33,999 nt of DNA from Acidobacteriota bacterium (GTDB lineage: Bacteria > Acidobacteriota > UBA890 > WLXD01), in assembly GCA_029263295.1 (NCBI GenBank), contig JAJCXT010000065.1, positions 1 to 33,999 on the forward strand. The letters are read 5' to 3'. Position numbers and translations under genes: made by a program. Positions 1 through 6,861 of this stretch are shown piece after piece. Numbering within the stretch: the first letter of the stretch is position 1; every line of letters begins with the position of its first letter. The notes beneath the pieces are model-generated. The model saw only the letters and a program-made list of their open reading frames with translations. It made no database searches and had not been told where the DNA came from.

Positions 1-44
1 ATTGTAACAAGGCGGCCGCCTGCCCATGCGACCCCGGCGAGACG

Positions 45-1049
45 CTACTCCTGTTCGCGCCGCGCGCGCGGGTGGGAGGCGCGGTAGACGTCCTGGAGCC
101 GACGCGTGGACAGGTGCGTGTAGCGCTGGGTAGTGGCGAGCGACTCGTGCCCGAGCAGTTCCTGGATAGCGCGCAGGTCAGCGCCGGAGTTCAGCAGATG
201 CGTTGCGAAGGAATGCCGCAACGCATGCGGGGTGACCCGTTTGGCGATGGGACTTTCGCGTAACCGGCGGTCGAGGATGCGGCGCAGCGCGTCCGTCGTG
301 AGGCGGCCGCCGTGATCCCCGAGGAACAGGGCCTCGATTGCGTCCTCGCGGTCCGTCCCATCCAGCTTCCGGGGCCGCGGAGAGTCACCGGCAAGCCAAA
401 CGTCGCGCACCGCGAGCCAGGTGTCGAGTGCGGCACATGCGCGCGCTCCGAACGGCACGATCCGTTCCTTGGCGCCCTTGCCGAGCACACGCAACGTGTT
501 ATCTGCGCGCGGAGAATTGCGGTTCAACCCGACGAGCTCACTGGCGCGCAGCCCGGTGGCGTACAGAAGTTCCAGCAGGGCGCGATCGCGATGCCCGGTG
601 GGGGATTCGTCGACAAACCCGAGCAGCGCGTCGACATCCGATTCGGTCAGGAATCGCGGCAAACGCTGCTCGGTCTTGGGGTTGCGGACCTGTCGTGCGG
701 GGTTGCTCTCGAGAATGCCCTCGCGGCACAGGAAGTTGCAGAAGGAACGCACAGCGGCAAGTTTGCGTCCGATCGTGACGGCTGACAGGCGAGCCTCGTG
801 CATCCGCGCGCTCCAGGCGCGTACCGCATCCGAACTGACGGCCTCGGCAGGGATCGCTGGCGCCTGGCCGGAGCGCTTGGCGCGGTTGCCGCGATAGTCG
901 GTTTCCTCGCCGCTCACGTAGGCAGCCAGGAAGCTGGCGAACTGATCGAGGTCGCTGCGGTAGGCACGCAGCGTGTGCGCCGACGCATCTTCTTCGAGTC
1001 GCTTCGCTTCGAGGAAGTCGTCGCGTCCGAGTAGTTGGGTGGCGGTCAC
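45..1049 (-). CDS. xerC: Tyrosine recombinase XerC/XerD-type
   Basis: Site-specific tyrosine recombinase, expected to act with a partner at dif to resolve chromosome dimers. The 334-residue product has an N-terminal SAM-like core-binding domain (about 10-118) and a C-terminal catalytic domain (about 130-325). All six catalytic residues are visible: R168 (TGLRASEL), K191 (LGKGAKER), H275 and R278 (HALRHS), H301 (GHESL) and nucleophile Y310 (TQRYTHL). The N-terminal domain has an extra polar loop at about 45-68. The start is a GTG with no clear Shine-Dalgarno, 18 bases after the TlpA-like gene, so the two are probably co-transcribed. The order dprA-topA-...-xerC is a known conserved arrangement, often continued by hslV-hslU. 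XerC rather than XerD is chosen from this context; sequence alone does not separate them. Confidence 0.93.
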   Translation of the reverse strand: MTATQLLGRDDFLEAKRLEEDASAHTLRAYRSDLDQFASFLAAYVSGEETDYRGNRAKRSGQAPAIPAEAVSSDAVRAWSARMHEARLSAVTIGRKLAAVRSFCNFLCREGILESNPARQVRNPKTEQRLPRFLTESDVDALLGFVDESPTGHRDRALLELLYATGLRASELVGLNRNSPRADNTLRVLGKGAKERIVPFGARACAALDTWLAVRDVWLAGDSPRPRKLDGTDREDAIEALFLGDHGGRLTTDALRRILDRRLRESPIAKRVTPHALRHSFATHLLNSGADLRAIQELLGHESLATTQRYTHLSTRRLQDVYRASHPRARREQE

Positions 1050-1067
1050 CTGGGGGCCAACACAGCG

Positions 1068-1679
1068 CTAGTTGGTGGTCTGTACCCGCCGCTCTTCGAG
1101 GAGCTGGTCGATGAGCACACGCAACTGGTCAGTCTTGTTGGGAACCGCGCCCATCCACTTCTTGCGGATCTTCCAGTTCGAGTCCACAAGGTAGGTCATC
1201 GGGAACCCGTAGATCGGCCCCCAGGAGGTCTCGATGTCGGAGTTCCCCATCACGATGGGGTACTCGAGGTTGAACTCCATCGTCCCGATTCGGATCGGAC
1301 GCGCGACCCATTCCTCCACCTGCGCTGCGCTTCCAGACTGCAGAGTGATGCCGAGCATCTCCACGTCCTGGCCGGCATAGTCGGCATGTAGCGAGTTGTA
1401 GTGCGGAATCTCCGTGAGACACGGACCGCACCAGGTCGCCCAGAAGTCCACCACCATGATCTTGCCGTCGTATTCCGCGGAGCTGATCGCGGTGCCGTCG
1501 AGCGCGTGGACGACGAAGTCGGGTGCACTGGCGGCGGGATCGAGCACCGAGATGGCTCCGGCGTTGCCGTGGATGTCGCCGGGAAGACCTTCCGCGTGCG
1601 GGAACACGACGTAGCCGAGAGAGAACGCGAGCGCGCCGATAACCAGAATCAGCAAGGCGGGGCGAAACTTGTTGAACAT
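1068..1679 (-). CDS. TlpA/ResA-like membrane-anchored thioredoxin
   Basis: Thiol-disulfide oxidoreductase of the TlpA/ResA/DsbE group, 203 residues. One N-terminal hydrophobic segment (about 7-25) should anchor it, with the thioredoxin domain in the periplasm. The active site is WCGPC (C84, C87) after the usual VVDFWATW strand, and a cis-proline is likely in the GFPMTYLVD segment. Such proteins reduce cytochrome c apoprotein or other periplasmic thiols; no cytochrome maturation gene is nearby, so the substrate is unknown. A strong ribosome-binding site (GGAGG, five bases from the ATG) supports the start. It lies between topA and xerC, where many genomes have trmFO, so its presence here is a lineage-specific insertion or replacement. 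Confidence 0.88.
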   Translation of the reverse strand: MFNKFRPALLILVIGALAFSLGYVVFPHAEGLPGDIHGNAGAISVLDPAASAPDFVVHALDGTAISSAEYDGKIMVVDFWATWCGPCLTEIPHYNSLHADYAGQDVEMLGITLQSGSAAQVEEWVARPIRIGTMEFNLEYPIVMGNSDIETSWGPIYGFPMTYLVDSNWKIRKKWMGAVPNKTDQLRVLIDQLLEERRVQTTN

Positions 1680-1760
1680 TTTGGCCTCCGTGGCTCGACA
1701 GCAGACGCGCTATGGATGCGCGCAGCTGAGACCAGGCAGGATTCGGATCGGGATGAAGTT

Positions 1761-1788
1761 CGCAGACTATTCTAGCTGCTAGTCTGCG
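1761..1788. promoter_or_regulatory. Perfect 9-bp inverted repeat upstream of the TlpA-like gene
   Basis: CGCAGACTA at 1761-1769 and TAGTCTGCG at 1780-1788 are perfect reverse complements around a 10-base spacer. It lies 82 bases before the TlpA-like start and about 90 bases after the topA stop. It could be an operator for the downstream gene or a hairpin in the topA 3' region. No T-run follows on the minus strand, so a classical intrinsic terminator is unlikely. Confidence 0.45.
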
Positions 1789-1839
1789 TGGCGCTCCCGG
1801 CGTGGTGGGTATTGTCGTGAAGTTCTTTGCCGCTGCCAC

Positions 1840-1861
1840 GGCGGCGGTTTCCACCGCCGCC
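1840..1861 (-). terminator. GC-rich hairpin just after topA
   Basis: GGCGGCGGT (1840-1848) pairs perfectly with ACCGCCGCC (1853-1861) around a four-base loop. It starts 18 bases after the topA stop on the minus strand. No U-tract follows, so it is either a transcript-stabilising hairpin or a terminator of the kind without a T-run; the fold is certain, the function is inferred. Confidence 0.4.
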
Positions 1862-1879
1862 TCGCCAGAACGGGTTCCG

Positions 1880-4564
1880 CTAGGGGCTTTTCTTGGCGCC
1901 CTTCTTCTTCACGGCTTTCTTCTTGGCGGCCTTTTTCTTGGCCGTTTTCTTCTTCGCCGCCTTCTTCTTCTTTGCCTTCTTTTTCTTCTTCTTACGCCGT
2001 GGACCCGCGGCGCGGCGCTTCTCGAGCAGTTCGAGCGCCTCTTCCACGGTCAGTGCGCTGGGGTCGGCGAACCCCTTGGGCAGCGACGCGTTGGTCTCAC
2101 CGTCGGTGACGTACGGGCCGTAGCGGCCGTCCAACATCTTGATCTCGCCGCCCTCGAGTTGCTCGACGTTTTCGAAGATCTTCAATTGCGTCGGAGAGCG
2201 GCGGAACCCCTTCTTCTCCTGTGCCAGAAGCTCCAGACAGCGCGCGACGGTCAGCGTGAGCAAGTCGTCGCTGGCAGTGAGGCTACGGGTGTCGTCTCCG
2301 CGCTTGATGTAGGGGCCGTAGCGTCCGTTGGCCGCCGTGATGTCGTTGCCGTCGGCATCCTGGCCAACCACCTTGGGGAACTTCAGCAGCTGGATGGCGA
2401 CTTCGAGCGAGACCTCCGCGGGAGACATGCCCTTCAGCAGCGAGGCCATCTTCGGCTTCTTCTTCTTGTCCTCGGGGTCCGGGTCGCCGAGCTGCACGTA
2501 GGGGCCGTAACGGCCGACCTTGAGGTAGATCGGAAGCCCCGACTCCGGATGCGCGCCGAGCGGTTCGTCGGCCTTCTCGGCGTGGATGATCAGTTCGGTG
2601 GCCTTTTCGACCGTGACCTCGTCGGGGCAGATCCCCTCGGGGATGTTGGCGGTCGACTCGCCGCGCTGCAGGAACGGGCCGTAACGTCCAACGCGAATGA
2701 TGATGTCGCGGCCTTCCTCGTCGCTACCCAACGGAATGCTGCACACCTCGCGCGGGTCGATCTCGTCGACCTTGGCCTCGAGTAGCGGCTTGAGTCCCGG
2801 CATGCCGTTGCCGAAGTAGAATTCGCGCAGGTACGGCAGCGATTCCTTCTCGCCTCGCGCGATCCGGTCCAGGCGATTCTCCATGCGGGCCGTGAAGTCC
2901 GTGTCGATGAGGTGGCCGAGGTGGCTCTCCATCAGGTTCACCACCGCGAACGCGGTGAACGTGGGCACCAGCGCGTTGCCCTTGCGGAACGTGTACTCAC
3001 GGCGCTCGATGGTGTTGATGATGGAGGCATACGTACTCGGACGCCCGATGCCCGACTCCTCGAGGGCACGAATCAGACCAGCTTCCGTGATCCGCTGCGG
3101 CGGCTTCGTGAGGTGTTCCTCGGTCTCGATCGCGGGCGCGACGGCTTCGTCCTGTTCCACGGCCGGCAGCAGGCGGTCCCGCTCGCTCAGCGCTCCCTTC
3201 GGGTCGGGGCGTCCCTCGACGTAGGCGCGGAGGAATCCCGGAAAGTCAATACGCGAGCCGGTCGCCCGGAACTCCGCGCGTGACCCGTCGAGATCCGAGT
3301 TCACTACGGTGACCGCCATCTTGTGGCCCTGCGCGTCGCGCATCTGGCAGGCCATGGTGCGTTTCCAGATCAGGTCGTAGAGCCTGGCCTCGTCGGGACC
3401 TGTCGCCTGGCGCACGTCCTCGACTGGGGTGATCCGGCTGCCCGCGGGGCGGATCGCCTCGTGCGCCTCCTGGGCGTTCTTCACCTTGGTCTGATAGCTG
3501 CGCGGTGCTTCCGGCAGATACTCGCTGCCATAGATGGTCTCGATGCTGGAGCGGGTCTGCTTGAGTGCCTCGCTGGACAGGGTGACCGAGTCGGTTCGCA
3601 TGTAGGTGATGAAACCGTTCTCGTACAGAGCTTGGGCCGCCCGCATCGTACGGCGGGCCTGGAAGCCGAGCTTACGGTTGGCTTCCTGCTGTAGCGTCGA
3701 GGTCGTGAAAGGCGGCGCCGGTCGCCGCTTGAACGGTTTCTCTTCGACCGACGCCACGCGAAAATCCTGTGGCATGAGCGCCTGCGCCAGCGTGCCGGAT
3801 TCCTCGCGGCTGAGCAGTCGCACCGCCGAGTCCTTCAGCTGTCCCGTATCGGGATCGAAATCGCCGCTGCGGGCCAGGCGCTGACCATCGAGCGTGTGGA
3901 GCTTGGCTTCGAACTTCTCGCCGGAGTCGGTCGTGAATTCCGCCACGAGGTCCCAGTATTCGGCTGCGACAAAGCGCATTCGGGCGCGTTCCCGGTCAAC
4001 CAGAATACGGATCGCGATGCTTTGCACGCGGCCTGCAGACAGCCCGGAAGCCACCTTGCGCCACAGCACGGGCGAGACGAGGTATCCGTACAGGCGGTCG
4101 ATGATTCGACGGGCTTCCTGCGCCTCTACGAGATTGTGGTTGATCTCTCGCGTCTGCTCGAGCGATTCGAGAATCGCAGCCTTGGTGATCTCGTGGAAGA
4201 CCATCCGCTTGACCGGCACCTTGGGCTTGAGGATTTCTACGAGGTGATGGCTGATGGCCTCCCCCTCGCGATCTTCATCAGTTGCGAGCAGAAGTTCATC
4301 AGCGTTCTTGAGCGCCGCCTTCAGTTCCTTCAGCTTTGCCTTCTTGGCAGCCTGCACCACGTAGAGCGGCTTGAAGTCGTCATCGACATTGACGCCAAGG
4401 CGAGCCCAGGCTTCGCCCTTGTGAGCTTTGGGGATTTCGGCGGCGTTCGACGGCAAGTCGCGTATGTGGCCGACGCTCGACTCGACGATGTAGTCGTCGC
4501 CGAGATACTGGGTCAACGTTCGCGCCTTGGTCGGCGACTCGACAATTACCAGTCGTTTGGACAT
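1880..4564 (-). CDS. topA: DNA topoisomerase I (TopA) with lysine-rich tail
   Basis: Type IA topoisomerase that relaxes negative supercoils. The start is taken at the ATG at 4564, which gives the canonical SKRLVIVESPTKA N terminus; the frame is open 32 codons further upstream but that part does not resemble the family. The product has 894 residues. The TOPRIM domain shows E9 and the DEDRE acidic cluster (D96, D98, E100); the nucleophile is Y321 in YMRTDSV. The C terminus has no Cys4 zinc ribbons. Instead there are four GRYGP-type C-terminal repeats, between about residues 610 and 840, ending in a roughly 40-residue Lys/Ala tail. Such basic tails are known in actinobacterial and some other TopA enzymes, where they help DNA binding. 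It is 82 bases downstream of dprA and probably in the same operon. Confidence 0.97.
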   Translation of the reverse strand: MSKRLVIVESPTKARTLTQYLGDDYIVESSVGHIRDLPSNAAEIPKAHKGEAWARLGVNVDDDFKPLYVVQAAKKAKLKELKAALKNADELLLATDEDREGEAISHHLVEILKPKVPVKRMVFHEITKAAILESLEQTREINHNLVEAQEARRIIDRLYGYLVSPVLWRKVASGLSAGRVQSIAIRILVDRERARMRFVAAEYWDLVAEFTTDSGEKFEAKLHTLDGQRLARSGDFDPDTGQLKDSAVRLLSREESGTLAQALMPQDFRVASVEEKPFKRRPAPPFTTSTLQQEANRKLGFQARRTMRAAQALYENGFITYMRTDSVTLSSEALKQTRSSIETIYGSEYLPEAPRSYQTKVKNAQEAHEAIRPAGSRITPVEDVRQATGPDEARLYDLIWKRTMACQMRDAQGHKMAVTVVNSDLDGSRAEFRATGSRIDFPGFLRAYVEGRPDPKGALSERDRLLPAVEQDEAVAPAIETEEHLTKPPQRITEAGLIRALEESGIGRPSTYASIINTIERREYTFRKGNALVPTFTAFAVVNLMESHLGHLIDTDFTARMENRLDRIARGEKESLPYLREFYFGNGMPGLKPLLEAKVDEIDPREVCSIPLGSDEEGRDIIIRVGRYGPFLQRGESTANIPEGICPDEVTVEKATELIIHAEKADEPLGAHPESGLPIYLKVGRYGPYVQLGDPDPEDKKKKPKMASLLKGMSPAEVSLEVAIQLLKFPKVVGQDADGNDITAANGRYGPYIKRGDDTRSLTASDDLLTLTVARCLELLAQEKKGFRRSPTQLKIFENVEQLEGGEIKMLDGRYGPYVTDGETNASLPKGFADPSALTVEEALELLEKRRAAGPRRKKKKKKAKKKKAAKKKTAKKKAAKKKAVKKKGAKKSP

Positions 4565-4646
4565 GACGATCCAGGAAGTTCTTGATGGTCGGCGGTGGAG
4601 TCTAGCAAAGAGCTCCGCCCCGTTATTCGCTGTCGCCAAGGTGCGC

Positions 4647-5579
4647 TCACCGCGCTTCAATCCGGTTGCCCGGAAGCAGCGCGGCCAGTCCTCTGATCTC
4701 CAGACCTGTGGCTGCGACCAGAAGTACAGCAGTCGAAAGATCCAAGAAAGTGCCTATTTCGTCAAGCCGCCGGGCTTCGCCAGGCCGCAACGCGAGCAGC
4801 AATGTTCGCTCGGAAGAGGACAGATTCTGTAGATCCCGCCGGGCCGGAGCGGGCTGCGGGCCGATCTGGAGCGCACCCTCGCGCAGATGCGTAAGGATGT
4901 CGTCGACGCTGGTGCAGGGATACGCGCCTTGCGATATGAGGGCGTGACAGCCAACGCTCGTCCGCGACGTAATGGGGCCCGGGACGACGAGTACGTCGCG
5001 GTTGTAGCTGATCGCGAGATCGGCCGTGATGCGGGCGCCGCACTTCTCGGCCGCCTCGACGACAACCGTCAGGGCGGCCATGCCGGCGATGATCCGATTT
5101 CGTTGCGGGAAGTGCCAGGGTGCCACCTTGGTGCCGGCTTCGAGTTCGGCCAGTAGCGCTCCCTGGGTGGCGATGCGTTCCGCCAGACCGCGGTGTCGTG
5201 CCGGGTACACGGGGTGCAGGCCTCCCGGCAGTACGGCCACCGTGTGCCCGCCCACCGCAAGAGCGCCCTCGTGAGCTGCTGCGTCGATGCCACGCGCCAT
5301 CCCGGAAACCACACTGACCCCGCGTCGCGCCAGCGCCGCGGCCAGGTCGACGGCTATCTCGCGCCCATAGCGCGTGCACGCGCGCGACCCCACGATAGCC
5401 ACGCGCGGCAGGTCGGCGAGATCGCCGCGCACGTGAAGCACCGCCGGCGGGTCGTGCGCGTCGTGCAGTAGGCGCGGGTACAGAGAGTCGCGCGGCGTGA
5501 TGCGCAGACAGTGGTCTGCGTAGCGCTTCGCTTTGTTGGGTCCTTTCGGTGTGATGCTCACGCCTGATGAGACGGCCAC
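4647..5579 (-). CDS. dprA: DNA-processing protein DprA (DNA uptake/recombination mediator)
   Basis: DprA loads RecA on incoming single-stranded DNA in transformation and is widespread even in non-competent bacteria. The Rossmann-like domain is clear: VAIVGSRACTRYG (60-72), SGMARGIDAAAHEGAL (92-107), FPQRNRIIAGM (157-167) and a late EAAEKCGARITADLA segment. The last 60 residues form the usual winged helix. The start is uncertain. The frame stays open to 6017, but that part lies inside the divergent gene and is not DprA-like. I use a GTG at 5579, giving 310 residues; an ATG at 5759 (370 residues) would match the usual family length, but its extra residues do not look like the SAM domain most DprA proteins carry. 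ComF in this window is another competence-family protein. Confidence 0.92.
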   Translation of the reverse strand: MAVSSGVSITPKGPNKAKRYADHCLRITPRDSLYPRLLHDAHDPPAVLHVRGDLADLPRVAIVGSRACTRYGREIAVDLAAALARRGVSVVSGMARGIDAAAHEGALAVGGHTVAVLPGGLHPVYPARHRGLAERIATQGALLAELEAGTKVAPWHFPQRNRIIAGMAALTVVVEAAEKCGARITADLAISYNRDVLVVPGPITSRTSVGCHALISQGAYPCTSVDDILTHLREGALQIGPQPAPARRDLQNLSSSERTLLLALRPGEARRLDEIGTFLDLSTAVLLVAATGLEIRGLAALLPGNRIEAR

Positions 5580-5620
5580 GCGTTGTGTCCTGCGGGCCAC
5601 GGCAGCGCACGGTCCCACGC

Positions 5621-5648
5621 TTGCGGCGCGGAGGCCGCGATCTATAGA
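5621..5648 (+). promoter_or_regulatory. Candidate sigma70-type promoter for the lipoprotein gene
   Basis: In the 178-base gap between the divergent dprA and lipoprotein genes, TTGCGG (5621-5626) and TATAGA (5643-5648) are 16 bases apart. Transcription would begin near 5655 and leave a leader of about 100 bases. The match is moderate. I saw no equally good promoter for dprA on the other strand. Confidence 0.3.
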
Positions 5649-5757
5649 CTCAAACAGTCGCCAAGCGGGCGGCACTTCTCGGGTCCCCCCAGGGTGGTCT
5701 TGCGGCTTCGGCCCATGACCGCCAGACGCCCTCTCCGTTCGGACGAGTCGGAGGCTC

Positions 5758-6840
5758 ATGTCTTCTGAACTCTTGCTAAAGAAGAGTCGCCGCCCCTCTG
5801 GGGATGGCAAGTGGTCCTTTCGCCGTGTCGCTACGACGCTCGCGATCGTTCTCGCGCTGGTTTCCGGTATCGCCTGTTCGGCTTCACCCGTCGAGCGCGG
5901 AAAGAACCAATCGCGCGAGGGCGTCTTCGCCGCTGACCAGGGATACTGGGAAGAGGCGGAGTTTCGCTGGCTGAAGGCGCTGGCAATCGCACAGCTCAAC
6001 GCCAGGGCGCTCAACAACCTCGCCGTTCGTTTTGAACGCGAGGGTGAGTTCCAGGACGCGAAGGAGTACTACGACAAGGCTCTTGTCGCTGCGGCTCCGG
6101 CCGAGCAGTTCTATATCGAACGCAACAATCGGCAGTTCGCCCCCATCTGGGAGCGCATCGCCAGTGGCGATATGGATGATGTGGATGCGGTCGAGTTGCC
6201 GTTAGAAGAGTTTCCCGTCGGTGAGGATCCAAACGTCGGCGTGATGGAGATCATCATCTCCGTCCCCGACCAGGGCCCGAACCTGGCGGGATACGATCGC
6301 GTGCTGATCGGGAACTTCGTGCCCGCGGAGACCTCGGAGTCGAACATCAACGACTTCGCGGTGCGGTACTTCCGTCGTCGCATCACCCAGCGGACGTTCT
6401 ACGAAACCCAGGACCAGGTAGGCGAGCCGCTCGATCCGACACAGCGCAGCGAGGCTCTCTTCGATGACTCGGCCTACTGGATCAGCCGTGCGGCTGACGC
6501 CCGTGCCGACCTGGTGCTGACCGGAACGATTGGCCTCACCACCGAGGAGGAGTCGCAGATGCTGCGCGAGCGCATCCGCACGCCCGAAGGTGAGATCCGC
6601 GAGGTCGCTCGATTCCAGGATGTCGTTACCTACAGAGTGACCTTCGACGTGGTCGTGCTCCGCGGAGAAGACGGCGAGAGGATATTAGACAAGACACTGG
6701 AGGCCGACGCCTCCTTTCCGGTCGAGGATGGCGCGTCCCATTCCGAGGCCGTTTTCGAGACCCTTGAGCGACTGCTGCCGCAGTTACTCGACACGATTAC
6801 CCCCCGTCGCTCAGAGCAGAGTCGCTACCTGATCTACTGA
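5758..6840 (+). CDS. TPR-containing exported lipoprotein, function unknown
   Basis: A 360-residue probable lipoprotein. A basic N terminus and hydrophobic segment (about 23-39) end in SGIAC, with C40 the likely lipidated cysteine; the lipobox is imperfect because position -3 is Gly. Residues about 50-115 form two or three tetratricopeptide-like helical pairs (GYWEEAEFRWLKALAI, GEFQDAKEYYDKALVA). Residues about 165-345 form an alpha/beta region with YDRVLIGNF and ADLVLTGTI, reminiscent of CsgG/TolB-N-like lipoprotein domains; that likeness is a guess. The start has GGAGG close upstream. It ends 21 bases before the Omp85 fusion gene, so the two are very likely one operon and the products may work together at the outer membrane. 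Confidence 0.8.
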   Translation: MSSELLLKKSRRPSGDGKWSFRRVATTLAIVLALVSGIACSASPVERGKNQSREGVFAADQGYWEEAEFRWLKALAIAQLNARALNNLAVRFEREGEFQDAKEYYDKALVAAAPAEQFYIERNNRQFAPIWERIASGDMDDVDAVELPLEEFPVGEDPNVGVMEIIISVPDQGPNLAGYDRVLIGNFVPAETSESNINDFAVRYFRRRITQRTFYETQDQVGEPLDPTQRSEALFDDSAYWISRAADARADLVLTGTIGLTTEEESQMLRERIRTPEGEIREVARFQDVVTYRVTFDVVVLRGEDGERILDKTLEADASFPVEDGASHSEAVFETLERLLPQLLDTITPRRSEQSRYLIY

Positions 6841-6861
6841 GCCCAGGGAGACCTAATACAC

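Noticed and set aside
3-12. GTAACAAGGC resembles the conserved 3' end of 16S rRNA (GTAACAAGG).
   Set aside because: Only about nine bases match and the following sequence is unlike 16S; chance similarity.
1-27. Possible start of a minus-strand gene (ATG at 27) after xerC, where hslV is often found.
   Set aside because: Only nine codons are inside the window and they do not look like the HslV N terminus.
3896-4585. 229-codon plus-strand frame opposite topA.
   Set aside because: Antisense shadow of the TOPRIM region; no motif of its own.
5760-6017. Upstream extension of the dprA frame.
   Set aside because: Overlaps the divergent lipoprotein gene and shows no DprA similarity.
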